Shown: positions 1 to 8,962, counted from the stretch's first letter. The stretch is 64,000 bases of DNA from Saprospiraceae bacterium (GCA_958295895.1 CATQHI010000008.1:183663-247662), one strand, 5' to 3'. Notes: a model not told the origin generated them from the sequence alone. Numbers and translations are program-made.

Positions 1-273
1 TACCCCAGTCAGGGCATCGGCTTTGGCTACGAGGGCTACGAGCTGGCGCTGGCGGATGGTACCAAGCTGGTCGGCTACATCGAGTCGCAAACCGAGAATG
101 AGCTCACGGTGCGTATGATGGGCGGGGTGAGCCGCACCGTGAAAAAGGCCGAGGTGCAGGACCGCCGCCCCCTGGAGGAGAGTTTGATGACGGCAGGGCT
201 CCACACCATCATGTCCGAGGGGGAGCTGGTGGATTTGGTGAGCTATTTGAGTGGGTTGCAGGTGAGTAAGTGA
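1..273 (+). CDS. C-terminal end of a putative heme-binding-domain (cytochrome c type) protein, partial
   Basis: An open frame runs from base 1 to a TGA at 271-273 and gives 90 residues. The pattern is a glycine/tyrosine strand (GYELALADGTKLVGYI), then a beta strand with MMGGVSRTVKKAEV, then SLMTAGLHTIMSEGELVDLVSYLSGL. This matches the C-terminal part of the putative heme-binding domain found in large planctomycete-type and Bacteroidota membrane-bound dehydrogenases. There the segment precedes or surrounds a c-type heme region, and the final helix resembles the end of a cytochrome c domain. No CxxCH motif lies in the visible piece, so heme binding is inferred from the family. The N-terminus is outside the window. 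Seven bases separate it from the convergent oxidoreductase end. Confidence 0.55.
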   Translation, partial: YPSQGIGFGYEGYELALADGTKLVGYIESQTENELTVRMMGGVSRTVKKAEVQDRRPLEESLMTAGLHTIMSEGELVDLVSYLSGLQVSK

Positions 274-279
274 TGGTCG

Positions 280-1425
280 TCAGCGGTCTTCAGACGGTTC
301 CCCGGGATACCGCACACCGATAAGCTCCCTCACTTTAGTAAGCGTACGGTGCAACACCAGGCTATCGTCAAGCGACCACTGCGCCGACTCCGTCCGCCCC
401 GCCCGCACATCTTTCATCACCGCGCGAGCCTCGAACAAGTACCCCTTACCCTCGAAGGCGTGGTAGTGATTCTCGGGGGGTACGTCCTTTCCGCGGAGGA
501 TGCTGTAACCGCGCGACTCGTGAAAGCGGGGGTGAATGTGTAGACTTGCCTCGGACCCCAGGATGAGTGCATCGCACTTCGTGATCCCCAGCAGGGTCGA
601 GTAGCAGTGAGCGAGCTCACCGCCGGCGTAGCGGAGCGTGACCTGAGTATCGATGTCGGCCCCAAGCTCGGTGAGGCGGGCGGTAGCGTGGATGGACTCC
701 GGTGCCCCAAAGATGTACTGCGCCAGCCAGATGGGATAAATCCCAATATCGAGTAGGGCCCCTCCCCCGAGGGCGGGATTGTACAGTCGGTCGCGGTCGA
801 AATCCTCACGGGGCTCGCCGAGGAAGCCGAAGTCGGCCCGTAGACTCTCTACCTGACCGATGGCTCCGCTGTCGATCATCGACTTCACTTCCACCAGCGC
901 GGGCAGAAAACGCGACCAGAGGGCTTCCATGAGGTAGGTACCGGTACGGCGGGCGGTCTCGATCATTTCTGTGACCTCGGCAAAGCTTAGTCCCAGGGGT
1001 TTTTCACAAAGCACGGGGATACCGCGCTCCAGGCACATCAGGGTGAGCTCGCGGTGACTGGTGTGGGGGGTGGCGATGTAGACGGCGTCGACGCGGGGTC
1101 CGTCGAAGGTGGCCCCGTAGCTTCCGGCGGCGTGCTCCGCCCCGTACTGCTTGGCGAACGCACTGGCGCGCTCCTGGGAGCGGGAGCCGACGGCTACGAG
1201 TTTAGCGTCCTCGACGCGTTGCAGGTCAGTGGCGAAGCTGTGGGCGATCTTGCCGAGGCCGAGGATGGCCCAGTGGAAGGTGGCGATGGGGGTGGAATTT
1301 GGGGAAAGGTAAGGGTAGATTGGGGATGCTCGCTTCGCTCGTGCGTTCACGCGCGGCCGTAGCCCGCCCGGCACCGCGCGGCTGTAAGCCGCTTCGTACA
1401 GCTCCGCACCTGCGGCCCCGCCCAA
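280..1425 (-). CDS. Gfo/Idh/MocA family NAD(P)-dependent oxidoreductase
   Basis: The conserved protein begins at about residue 49 of the longest frame (TFHWAILGLGKIA), a Rossmann GxGxxA nucleotide-binding start. It continues with AVYIATPHTSHRE, the EKPLG motif carrying the catalytic-type lysine, and a C-terminal GFO_IDH_MocA beta-sheet domain ending at LIGVRYPGEP. The family oxidises or reduces sugars, inositols or related diols with NAD(P); the substrate cannot be told here. The start is unclear. The first 48 residues of the longest frame are translated repeat-like DNA (they include the 15-bp repeat at 1406-1420 and the mirror sequence at 1328-1342), and no ATG lies near residue 49. A non-ATG start near base 1281 or an upstream GTG is possible. 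It is divergent from nadA. Confidence 0.8.
   Translation of the reverse strand: MGGAAGAELYEAAYSRAVPGGLRPRVNARAKRASPIYPYLSPNSTPIATFHWAILGLGKIAHSFATDLQRVEDAKLVAVGSRSQERASAFAKQYGAEHAAGSYGATFDGPRVDAVYIATPHTSHRELTLMCLERGIPVLCEKPLGLSFAEVTEMIETARRTGTYLMEALWSRFLPALVEVKSMIDSGAIGQVESLRADFGFLGEPREDFDRDRLYNPALGGGALLDIGIYPIWLAQYIFGAPESIHATARLTELGADIDTQVTLRYAGGELAHCYSTLLGITKCDALILGSEASLHIHPRFHESRGYSILRGKDVPPENHYHAFEGKGYLFEARAVMKDVRAGRTESAQWSLDDSLVLHRTLTKVRELIGVRYPGEPSEDR
1406..1420 (+). repeat. 15-bp interspersed repeat, copy 1
   Basis: GCACCTGCGGCCCCG occurs here and again, identically and in the same orientation, at 12853-12867 and 25670-25684. A 14/15 copy lies inside metH and a one-base-deleted copy inside porQ. 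This copy sits upstream of the oxidoreductase core. Confidence 0.6.
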
Positions 1426-1446
1426 CTACGGCACACTACACACTTA

Positions 1447-1495
1447 GTTTTAACTTTAAGCAAAGCAACCTTTAAACCTGCCACCCGTTATATTG
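1447..1495 (+). promoter_or_regulatory. nadA promoter region with candidate operator
   Basis: TATATTG (1489-1495) resembles the Bacteroidota -7 box TAnnTTTG and lies about 20 bases before the ATG at 1517. Upstream, 1447-1461 (GTTTTAACTTTAAGC) matches 12 of 15 positions of the perfect palindrome found at the pncB promoter (59004-59018). Shared control of the two NAD genes is an inference from this similarity only. Confidence 0.35.
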
Positions 1496-1516
1496 CCGTT
1501 CAACAACCTGATCTAT

Positions 1517-2524
1517 ATGTCCGCTCTGCTCGACCTTGCCACTACTAACCTGAAGCGCCGGGGATACCTGGACCTGGATGTGGACCCTACGCTGGACCTC
1601 GCTGCCGAGATCAACCGGCTGAAGAAGGAGCGCAATGCGGTGATCCTGGCGCACTACTACCAGGAGTCGGAGATACAGGATATTGCGGACTACATCGGGG
1701 ATAGCCTGGGACTTAGTCAGCAGGCAGCGACGACGGATGCGGATATCATCGTATTTGCGGGGGTGCACTTTATGGCGGAGACGGCTAAGATGCTGAGTCC
1801 GCAGAAAAAGGTGCTACTACCGGACCTGAAGGCGGGGTGTAGTCTGGCGGATAGCTGCCCCGCGCCGGTGTTTGCGAAGTTTAAGGAGAAGTATCCGGAC
1901 CACATCGTGGTGAGCTACATCAACTGTACGGCAGAGCTGAAGACGCTGACGGATATCTGCTGCACAAGCACCAACGCCAAGCACGTGATCGACTCGATCC
2001 CGCGCGACCAGCCGATCATCTTTGCGCCGGATGTGAACCTGGGCCGCTGGCTGATCAAGGAGACCGGCCGCGATATGGTGCTGTGGAACGGGAGTTGTAT
2101 GGTGCACGAGATCTTCAGCCACGAGAAGATCACGAAGCTGAAACTGGCCCATCCTGATGCGGCGTTTATCGCCCACCCGGAGTGTGAGGCGCATATTTTG
2201 GATATGGCCGATCACGTGGGCTCTACCTCCAGTTTGCTGCGGTTCACGCGGGAGAGTGCCTTTGATGAGTTCATCGTAGCTACGGAGCCGGGGATCATTC
2301 ACCAGATGGAACTGGCCATGCCGGACCGCAAGTTCTACCCCGCGCCGCCGAATAATACGTGTGCCTGCAACGAGTGCCCGCACATGAAGCGCAACACAAT
2401 GGAGAAGCTGTACCTGTGTATGGAGTACGAGCTGCCGGAGATCAAGCTGAAAGACTGGGTGATTGAGCGGGGGGTGAAGAGTATCGATAGAATGCTGGAA
2501 ATCTCCGCTAACGCGGGATTGTAG
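1517..2524 (+). CDS. nadA: Quinolinate synthase NadA
   Basis: Condenses iminoaspartate with dihydroxyacetone phosphate to quinolinate, the first committed precursor in de novo NAD synthesis; cytoplasmic. From the ATG at 1517 the protein has 335 residues. It shows three pseudo-repeat domains, the VILAHYYQ and [14 protein letters not shown] segments, and the cysteines expected to hold the [4Fe-4S] cluster: Cys108 (KAGCSLAD), Cys194 (NGSCMVHE) and the cluster Cys282/284/287 ([10 protein letters not shown]). A TTG at 1493 would add eight residues, but it lies on the likely -7 element, so 1517 is preferred. No nadB or nadC is adjacent in this window. Confidence 0.95.
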   Translation: MSALLDLATTNLKRRGYLDLDVDPTLDLAAEINRLKKERNAVILAHYYQESEIQDIADYIGDSLGLSQQAATTDADIIVFAGVHFMAETAKMLSPQKKVLLPDLKAGCSLADSCPAPVFAKFKEKYPDHIVVSYINCTAELKTLTDICCTSTNAKHVIDSIPRDQPIIFAPDVNLGRWLIKETGRDMVLWNGSCMVHEIFSHEKITKLKLAHPDAAFIAHPECEAHILDMADHVGSTSSLLRFTRESAFDEFIVATEPGIIHQMELAMPDRKFYPAPPNNTCACNECPHMKRNTMEKLYLCMEYELPEIKLKDWVIERGVKSIDRMLEISANAGL

Positions 2525-2553
2525 ACCGCTTCGGGGGTAGAGTCATAGTAGAA

Positions 2554-2832
2554 TTAGCTCGCTTCGCTCGTTGCTAATAGGTGGCGGAGGAGGCGGGTGG
2601 TGATGGCTAGGCCAGGGATCAGGAGGGCTAGGCCGTAGAGGAGGCCGATGAGGGTGAAGAAACCGTCGCCGGAAAGGAACTCTAGAAAGGACAGGAGAAG
2701 GGAGATACTGAGATTGATAGCTAAGAATGAAAGGTAGCTCCTGAGTGAGGTGGTGCCACTGAAGTCGGCATAACGGGTAAGGCCTTCGTAGTACGCGCTA
2801 AGGGCGGCGGTAAGGGAGTGCGGCAGAGTCAC
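2554..2832 (-). CDS. DUF805-like membrane protein, C-terminally short
   Basis: 92 residues starting at a GTG two bases after the stop of the upstream OmpA-family gene, so probably translated with it. The YADFSGTTSLRSYLSFLAIN start and the GLALLIPGLAITTRLLRH end are DUF805-like, with two hydrophobic segments. Typical family members continue after the RRLHD-type motif with another helix. Here the frame stops soon after RLLRHLLATSEAS, and the final codons are formed by the mirror-symmetric sequence at 2557-2571 that also occurs at 1328-1342. It may be a truncated gene. The function of DUF805 is not established. Confidence 0.6.
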   Translation of the reverse strand: MTLPHSLTAALSAYYEGLTRYADFSGTTSLRSYLSFLAINLSISLLLSFLEFLSGDGFFTLIGLLYGLALLIPGLAITTRLLRHLLATSEAS

Positions 2833-2834
2833 TA

Positions 2835-5378
2835 CTACTGGGCGATACTGAAGCTATATTCTACCAGTTCGGTGACGGGGCGGTCAGTGACGGGGTGGCT
2901 TTGCTCGAGAAAGATGTCGATGCCGATGATCTCGGGGGCGTCCTTGGTGGTGCTGTCGAAGGTGACCTCCAGAGTACCGCTGTCGCCGGGCTGGTAGACG
3001 GTGGTGTTGTCGTGGGTAACGGTGGTGCAGTCGCAGGCCTGGATGAGCATGATCTGGGCGGGGACCTGGCCTACGTTGGTGAAGGTGTAGGTGAAGGATT
3101 TCTTGTCGCCCTGTTTCACGGTACCGAGATCGAGGTTACGCTGATCGAATTGGAGGATGGGTAGGGCGGCGATCTCTTCGGCGGACTTTCCGTACAGGGT
3201 GCTCATGGGGCTAATGGCCGGAATGGTATCCTGCGGCAGGCTATTACGGTCGGGGCCCTCGATGGCGCGCTCGATGATGTCGCGGCGGATGATGATGCTG
3301 GTGGGCCCTTCGAGGACCTTGAACTCCGTGCGGCGGTTGAGCTGGTGGGCGATCTCCTTCTGCTCGTTGTTGGGTAAGGCGTTGATGTAGGCCTCGGAAA
3401 GGGTGTCGCCGGGAGCGAAAATGCCATCGGTACGCTCGGCCAGGCGCTCGGAGACGATGATGGGTTGGGTTTCACCGTAGCCCTGGAACTTGATGCGGTT
3501 GGCGGCGATACCCCCCTGAGCGATGAGCCAGCGGCGGGCGGAGTCGGCGCGGCGCTTGCTTAGACTTAGGTTATACTGGTCGTCTCCCCGAAAGTCGGTG
3601 TGGGAGCCAAGCTCGATGACCAAGTCGGGGTACTCCTCCATGAGGGCGGTCAGGACACGGAGATCGCCCTCGGCGTCGGGCCGGATGTCGGATTTATCGA
3701 GGTCGTAGAGGATGTTTTCGAGGGCGATGGATTCCTCAATCTCGATGGTATCGTAAACGGGGTTAGCAGCGGGGTCGAGCTTGAGGAAAAAGACCTGCTC
3801 GTAGCTCTTATTTTCGAGGAGGCCGAGGGTGTTGAGCTCGACGGTGTCGGGGTAGTAGCCGGGGTGACTGGCTACGACGCTGTATTCGGTTTCGAGGCTG
3901 AGGCCGAAGTCAAAGCGGTTACCATCGTCGCGCGATTTTTGGGTACCGTCGCCGAGGGGTTCGCCGTTGCGGATAGGCTGTAGCTCGATGGTGCCGTTGG
4001 AAAGCGGCTGGCGGTCCTCGCTGAAGAGTCCGACGACCAGGTTGGCGCGGATGGTGGGGATCTCGAAGCCGTAGATATCGTCGCAGCAGGTTTTGCTCTT
4101 GACGGAGCGGCCCTCACCGGGGCGGTTGCTGGTCATAAAGCCGACCAGTCCGTCACCGTATACGCTTAGGCTCTGATCGTCGACGGAGCTATTAAAGCCG
4201 GGCCCCATATTAGTGGCCTCACTCCAGTTGCTGCCGTTCCAGGCGGCGTAGAAAAGGTCGGTGCCGCCCATGGTGGGCCGACCGTTGGTGCTCCAGTAAA
4301 GGGTGCCGTCGAAGTAGAAGGGCGTCATATCGTCGCCCACGGTGTTGATCGTTTCGCCGAGGTTGACGGGGGTGGCGTAGCGGCCATCACCCTGGTAGGT
4401 GGCGTAGTAGATGTCGTAGCCGCCGAAGCCACCGTCCATGTCGCTGACGAAGAACAGCACTTCCTCGCCGAAGAGCTCGCCGGTAGCGGGCTGTAGGGCC
4501 AGGTAATCATCGCTGTTGATGCCGCTGACGGGATTACCGCTCTTCCAGCCGGCATCGTCTACGTCGCTGACATAAATTTTAGCTTCCGCCACCTGATTGC
4601 TGTTCATGGCAATGCGGTTGTAGTACAGGCGGCGGCCGTCGGCACTGAGGCTGGGATTCGCGGAGTGGACGCCGGGGCGGTTGACCTCGCGGCCCAACTC
4701 CTCGGGCTTTTCCCACTCTCCGGCTTCTTCGCCGCGGGTGGCGCTGTAGATGCGTACGTACTGTCCGTCGTCATTGGCGTCGGTAAATTCGATGGCTTCG
4801 GAGGCATCGGCCGTGGCGTAGTAGAGGGTATTGCCATCGGCGGAGAGTACCGGGGAGTACTCGCTCCAGACACTATTGATGCTTCGGTCTAGCAGCTCGA
4901 GTTCGACCTCGCCGGCCTCGCGGTCTACGTCGCGGTAGATGCGGGCACCCTCGATCTCCATGCGGGCCAGGTAGTCGAGGGTGGTATCCTGATTGAACTG
5001 TAGGAAGTTTTGCAGGTAGGTAACGGCCTCGTCGTACTGTTCGTCCATCTTCAGTACGCGGCCAAAGTAGAAGCGGTGGATGTTGTTGGTGGTGTCGCTG
5101 GCCTCGGTCCGGCGGAAGGCGCGGGTATAGCCGCGAATGGCGGCATCTACGTCGCGCAGTTCGTAGTTCATCTGGGCGATGAGGGGAAGCAGTGCCTCGT
5201 CCTCACTCTTATCAAAGGCCTCCTGATAATTATCCAGTGCTACCGTCCAGTTGTAGGTGACGCGGGCGGAGTCAGCTGCGGCCAGCAACTGCTCCTCGTT
5301 GGAGCTACCGGCCAGGGGCTGGGCCGCCAGGGGCAGACCGAGCAGCAGGACGAGAACCGACAGGATGGATTTGGACAT
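2835..5378 (-). CDS. OmpA family protein with TPR, PD40 propeller and C-terminal DUF1573 domain (T9SS-associated, PorE-like)
   Basis: About 847 residues from the ATG at 5378. That start gives a clean signal peptide (MSKSILSVLVLLLGLPLAAQ); an earlier in-frame ATG would bury it. Order of parts: TPR-like helices (about 30-130), WD40-like PD40 propeller with ADGNTLYYAT and DGRRLYYN blades (about 165-430), a carboxypeptidase-regulatory-like beta domain (about 445-530), an OmpA peptidoglycan-binding domain (about 550-680; NILYDLDKSDIRPDAE, ELGSHTDFRGDDQYN), and a DUF1573 Ig-like domain (about 745-845). The first four parts match the PorE/SprE-type architecture that anchors type IX secretion parts to peptidoglycan. 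The DUF1573 tail is an addition. It lies directly downstream of a PorP/SprF-like gene, a usual pairing. Confidence 0.85.
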   Translation of the reverse strand: MSKSILSVLVLLLGLPLAAQPLAGSSNEEQLLAAADSARVTYNWTVALDNYQEAFDKSEDEALLPLIAQMNYELRDVDAAIRGYTRAFRRTEASDTTNNIHRFYFGRVLKMDEQYDEAVTYLQNFLQFNQDTTLDYLARMEIEGARIYRDVDREAGEVELELLDRSINSVWSEYSPVLSADGNTLYYATADASEAIEFTDANDDGQYVRIYSATRGEEAGEWEKPEELGREVNRPGVHSANPSLSADGRRLYYNRIAMNSNQVAEAKIYVSDVDDAGWKSGNPVSGINSDDYLALQPATGELFGEEVLFFVSDMDGGFGGYDIYYATYQGDGRYATPVNLGETINTVGDDMTPFYFDGTLYWSTNGRPTMGGTDLFYAAWNGSNWSEATNMGPGFNSSVDDQSLSVYGDGLVGFMTSNRPGEGRSVKSKTCCDDIYGFEIPTIRANLVVGLFSEDRQPLSNGTIELQPIRNGEPLGDGTQKSRDDGNRFDFGLSLETEYSVVASHPGYYPDTVELNTLGLLENKSYEQVFFLKLDPAANPVYDTIEIEESIALENILYDLDKSDIRPDAEGDLRVLTALMEEYPDLVIELGSHTDFRGDDQYNLSLSKRRADSARRWLIAQGGIAANRIKFQGYGETQPIIVSERLAERTDGIFAPGDTLSEAYINALPNNEQKEIAHQLNRRTEFKVLEGPTSIIIRRDIIERAIEGPDRNSLPQDTIPAISPMSTLYGKSAEEIAALPILQFDQRNLDLGTVKQGDKKSFTYTFTNVGQVPAQIMLIQACDCTTVTHDNTTVYQPGDSGTLEVTFDSTTKDAPEIIGIDIFLEQSHPVTDRPVTELVEYSFSIAQ

Positions 5379-5437
5379 GACGCAGCAAGTGAATGAGAAA
5401 GTAGAACGTAGTGGGCCGGCAGATCGGTAAGGAGTGC

Positions 5438-6544
5438 CTAGATTTTCGGGCACAACATCGTGGGTACGACGGTCGGTTTTTTGTAGATGTTGAAAATATA
5501 GGCCGCCGAGACCTCGAAGCCACCCTGGTAGTTGGTCACAGTACGGGCATCGCTCAGGGTGATATCATAGCTCAGCGCGACGCGCAACTGCTCGTAGTCC
5601 AGTCCCAGTAAAATTTGTGCGGCGTCGCCCGTGCGGTAGCCGAGTCCCATGCGTAAGTCCATGTTCGGTTTGAGCGCCCGGCTGCCCCAGGCCTGGAGCG
5701 AGGCCGCGGTAACTCCGGACGAATTCTGTACGAATAGCGAGGGCTGAAAGCGCCATTTCTCGCTCAGCTCCAGATCGAGCCGGGCGTGGCCGTGGAGCGT
5801 GGCGCGGCGGCGGCGCTCGGCGTCTCCGGCGCGTTGCCCTATCGTCGTGCTGTCGATCACAGTACTATCGGCGAGCGACATGGGTAGCAGGCTGTTCCGC
5901 TTCGGTCCGTTGAGGTGAATCATGGCCACGCCCACCTCCAGCAGGTTATTCTTTTCGGGGTCGAGCACGGAGCGGAGCATGACTCCGGCGTTGATATCGG
6001 AATAGGTCTCGTTATTCCCGGAGCCGCCCATGTTCTCCGGTTGCAGTTCCCCCTGTGTTTGGCCGCCACCGCCCAGACTAGGGTCGATAGTGAGTTGCTG
6101 TATGAGCATTGGGTTGCTTACCTCCAGGCTATAGGAAGTGCTCCCGTACTGGGCTCCCAGGGTAAATACATTACGGCGGTTGTCATCGAGGGCTAGGTGG
6201 TAGGCGGCCGAAAACCCGAAGTAGTTGGACTTAAGCGTCAGGTTCCCGCCGACGCCGGCCCGGTCACTGATAAGGTTGGCACCGGCCCCGATCCAATCAT
6301 ACTTACGGAAGCCGCGGATCACCGGCACGTCGAAGTAGGCGCTCGGCGTACTCAGTCCGTTCTCGGTGTACCACTGTCCGCGGTAGATGCCCCCGACGCG
6401 GCCCGATCCACTGAACGCACCGGTCTGGGCCGGATTCAGCCACAGCGGATTATAATCGTGAAGGGTAAAGTGAACGTCCTGCGCGCGCACGCTTACCGCA
6501 GCCAGCAGGAATACAAACGCAAGCAGGTAAGGCATCGAACGCAT
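5438..6544 (-). CDS. PorP/SprF family type IX secretion outer-membrane protein
   Basis: 368 residues from the ATG at 6544. A signal peptide ends at VRAQ, followed by the family start YNPLWLNPAQTGAFSG. Many amphipathic beta strands follow, and the C-terminus GGFEVSAAYIFNIYK...CPKI is typical of PorP/SprF. The family forms an outer-membrane barrel that works with the PorK-N/L-M motor or anchors specific adhesins such as SprB. Bacteroidota genomes carry several paralogues, each often followed by an OmpA-PD40 protein, as here with a 59-base gap. Which cargo or machine this copy serves cannot be read from the sequence. Confidence 0.9.
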   Translation of the reverse strand: MRSMPYLLAFVFLLAAVSVRAQDVHFTLHDYNPLWLNPAQTGAFSGSGRVGGIYRGQWYTENGLSTPSAYFDVPVIRGFRKYDWIGAGANLISDRAGVGGNLTLKSNYFGFSAAYHLALDDNRRNVFTLGAQYGSTSYSLEVSNPMLIQQLTIDPSLGGGGQTQGELQPENMGGSGNNETYSDINAGVMLRSVLDPEKNNLLEVGVAMIHLNGPKRNSLLPMSLADSTVIDSTTIGQRAGDAERRRRATLHGHARLDLELSEKWRFQPSLFVQNSSGVTAASLQAWGSRALKPNMDLRMGLGYRTGDAAQILLGLDYEQLRVALSYDITLSDARTVTNYQGGFEVSAAYIFNIYKKPTVVPTMLCPKI

Positions 6545-6585
6545 GGGCAAGGTTTACGGGCCAAGATAAGGCACCGTATCTTACC

Positions 6586-7092
6586 CTACTTCCGCACCAG
6601 GGGCTGTTTGTACACCGGCACCGTACTGCAGGGCTCCCCGAACATAATGGAGCGGGCTACGGGGCGCAGTTTAGCCGTAATTTCCAGGTAAGCGGCCGGG
6701 GGTACGTCGCGGTCGCCGCACCCCTTGATAACTACACGCTGTCCGGCATAGTCTTCGGCATCGAAAGAGCGCACTACCTGCCGGTAATGATCCCGTAGAT
6801 ACTCTGACTCGGTGCCCTGATAAACATCGCTAGCGTAGGGAGAGGCGGCGGCGGCCACCAGCATATAGGCCCAGGCGGGAATGATGGCATCGGCCGAGCA
6901 GTACACCAGCAGCACCTTATCCCGGTACTGGCTAAAGTCGTGTTCCTTGACGGCGGCACGAAAGTCCTTTTCCTTCAGGATGAGCTCCATAAAGAGGTAG
7001 TCCTTCAGGTCGAAACTGACTAGAGGCTGCCGGGGCCAGTATTCTTCCAGCTTGAGGGTGATAAGACCGGAGGCGGCGACTTTATTGACCAT
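6586..7092 (-). CDS. DUF2480 family protein
   Basis: 168 residues beginning MVNKVAASGLITLKLEEY, a start that overlaps the end of scpB by 11 bases. The conserved blocks of DUF2480 are all present: FDLKDYLFMELILKEKDFR, the CSADAIIPAWAYMLVA stretch, RVVIKGCGDRDVPPAAYLE and the end SIMFGEPCSTVPVYK. Two cysteines sit in highly conserved positions (GCGD and EPCST). The family is almost confined to Bacteroidota, is cytoplasmic, and has no assigned function. The overlap with scpB and marR indicates one operon. Confidence 0.9.
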   Translation of the reverse strand: MVNKVAASGLITLKLEEYWPRQPLVSFDLKDYLFMELILKEKDFRAAVKEHDFSQYRDKVLLVYCSADAIIPAWAYMLVAAAASPYASDVYQGTESEYLRDHYRQVVRSFDAEDYAGQRVVIKGCGDRDVPPAAYLEITAKLRPVARSIMFGEPCSTVPVYKQPLVRK

Positions 7093-7678
7093 CGGTTGCT
7101 TGGGCTGCGTCCACGAGAATATCATCGGGGGTGCCGATGCTCTCGGGTAGTTTAAACTCCTTCGGCTGGGGAAGGTCGGTGAGCGACCGGATGCCGAAGT
7201 AGTCCATAAATCGGTCGGTCACGCCGTACAGTAGGGGCTTTCCCACACTCTCGGCCCGACCGGTAATGGTAACAAGCTCCTTTTCCAATAGTTTCTGCAG
7301 AGCGTAGTCGCAGCTTACTCCCCGGATCTTCTCCAGCTCCGAGCGGGTCACGGGCTGGCGGTAGGCGATGATGCTCAGGGTTTCTAGCGCCGAGCGACTC
7401 AGCTTCTTCGTACTCTGCTGCCGCAGGTGGGTACCGATGGTCTGGTGGTAAGCGCCCTTACTCATGAACTGGTAGCCGCCGGCGATCTCAACCACCTCGA
7501 AACTATGCCGGGCGTGGTCGTACCGCCGTTTCAACTCCTCGATAGCCTGTAGCACGCTGTCGTTGGTAAAGGCCAGTCCGAAGGTTTCCTCCAGCACGCC
7601 GCGGATGTCCTCTAGGGCAATGGGCTGCGGTGCGGCGAAAATGAGGCTTTCAACGTGCTGGGGCAGAAACTCCATCAT
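7082..7678 (-). CDS. scpB: Segregation and condensation protein B
   Basis: 198 residues with the tandem winged-helix layout of ScpB. Key stretches are VESLIFAAPQPI at the N-terminus, the hallmark LETLSIIAYRQPVTRSELEKIRGV, and KPLLYGVTDRFMDYFGI. ScpB forms a dimer that binds ScpA and regulates the SMC ATPase in chromosome condensation and segregation. The start ATGATG overlaps the stop of the MarR gene by four bases, and the end overlaps the DUF2480 start, so the three are translationally linked. ScpA is not in the window. Confidence 0.93.
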   Translation of the reverse strand: MMEFLPQHVESLIFAAPQPIALEDIRGVLEETFGLAFTNDSVLQAIEELKRRYDHARHSFEVVEIAGGYQFMSKGAYHQTIGTHLRQQSTKKLSRSALETLSIIAYRQPVTRSELEKIRGVSCDYALQKLLEKELVTITGRAESVGKPLLYGVTDRFMDYFGIRSLTDLPQPKEFKLPESIGTPDDILVDAAQATDGQ

Positions 7679-8112
7679 TCCTCCTCGAAATTGCAGCGAA
7701 TGTGCCGGAGCAGGTCCTGTAGCCGGTGGTAATCTTCCTCCGTAAGTCCCGCCCAGGTCTGCTTACGCAGTTCCCTGACGTGCGGCATGATGCGCGCGTG
7801 GATGGCCCTGCCGGCCGGGGTGATTGCTACCAGGTAGCGCCTGCGGTCATTGGGAAAGCGCTGCCGTTCCACCAGCTTCTTCTTGGCCAGCTTATCAATG
7901 ATGCGGCTTACCGTGGGGGCATCCTTAAAGGTGCCGTTGGCCAGATCGGTTTGGCTGGCGTTGCCCTCCGTATGAAGTCGGTCGAGCAGCACCCACTGCT
8001 CGGTACTGATATCTACCCCCTCTTCCTTAAACGCACGTAAATAGTACTGTTTGAGTAGGCGGGTGGTGCGGTCCAGTACGGTACCGACATTAGGATAAGC
8101 AAGGGGTTTCAC
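7675..8112 (-). CDS. MarR family transcriptional regulator
   Basis: 145 residues from a GTG at 8112. Winged-helix MarR fold: dimerisation helix (TVLDRTTRLLKQYYLRAFKEE), recognition region (NASQTDLANGTFKDAPTVSRIIDKLAKKKLVER) and the wing with NDRRRYLVAIT. It starts four bases after the hydrolase stop and overlaps scpB by four bases. The ligand and targets are unknown; the hydrolase next to it is a possible but unproven target. Confidence 0.9.
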   Translation of the reverse strand: MKPLAYPNVGTVLDRTTRLLKQYYLRAFKEEGVDISTEQWVLLDRLHTEGNASQTDLANGTFKDAPTVSRIIDKLAKKKLVERQRFPNDRRRYLVAITPAGRAIHARIMPHVRELRKQTWAGLTEEDYHRLQDLLRHIRCNFEEE

Positions 8113-8116
8113 CCCG

Positions 8117-8962
8117 CTAAGGTACGGCGGTCACCAAACTATCGCGGTAGTAGTCGGCCAGTAACCGCTCCGGCAACCAGTGGCTACCGGTGTAGTGATG
8201 CAGATGGACCGACGGCAGGGGGGTATACATACTTACCAGCCGGTCGTGGTGGAGCAGGGGGTCCTTATCGCCTACGAACACGGTGCATTTGATGTTATGA
8301 CGCCGCAGGGCTGCCTCGAATTCCTCGGCCCGCGGAGGAAACTTTAGAATACTCCGTAGCGTACCCGCGATACGCCGTCGGAAGGGCCGATCGTTCAAAT
8401 TGTATTTCAGGTACTCCGCCGAATACCGATTAATAATACCCCGCTTACTCAACCAGTTCGACAACCGCAGAATAGCCCGCGGCCGCTCGGAAATTCGCGC
8501 TAGGGGACGCACTAGCACCGTAGGCAGGGTGTCGATCCAGTTCGTGTACCGCCCGCCGGCCCCGTCCGGAGCCACCAGCGCCACGTCCCGCAGATCGGGA
8601 TGCGTCAATCCTGCCAGACACGAGCTCAGGTAGCGCCCCCCGAGGCTATGGCCCAGCAAGTACACCGGCCGGTCGTGGTAGCGATTGAGCAACTGCTGCA
8701 GAATCAACGTAAAATCCTCCGGTGTATACCGGTCATCGTACCACTCGGTCTTGCCGTGGTAAGGCAGGTCCGGCGCCAGGGTGGTGAACTGCTGCCCCAG
8801 GTGAAGGCCCAACCGCTCCATACGGGCTCCGCTACGGCCGAAACCGTGTACAGCTAGTAGAATAGCCCTGCCCTGACCGTACTGCCGCACGTAGATGCGA
8901 TTCTCAGGAGCATGCGCGTGCTGGGATGGGCGGGTGTGGGTGAGCCAGAAATGGGTGGTCAT
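8117..8962 (-). CDS. Alpha/beta hydrolase
   Basis: 281 residues from the ATG at 8962. An alternative upstream ATG at 9016 would run through the hairpin repeat at 9000-9014 and is less likely. It has an alpha/beta-hydrolase core: oxyanion segment HGFGRSG, nucleophile elbow GHSLGG (serine near residue 100), acid GDKDPLLH (near 233) and histidine GSHWLPE (near 261), so the triad is complete. A lid-like helical insertion lies between. No signal peptide. The substrate cannot be inferred. It heads the marR-scpB-DUF2480 gene string. Confidence 0.85.
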   Translation of the reverse strand: MTTHFWLTHTRPSQHAHAPENRIYVRQYGQGRAILLAVHGFGRSGARMERLGLHLGQQFTTLAPDLPYHGKTEWYDDRYTPEDFTLILQQLLNRYHDRPVYLLGHSLGGRYLSSCLAGLTHPDLRDVALVAPDGAGGRYTNWIDTLPTVLVRPLARISERPRAILRLSNWLSKRGIINRYSAEYLKYNLNDRPFRRRIAGTLRSILKFPPRAEEFEAALRRHNIKCTVFVGDKDPLLHHDRLVSMYTPLPSVHLHHYTGSHWLPERLLADYYRDSLVTAVP

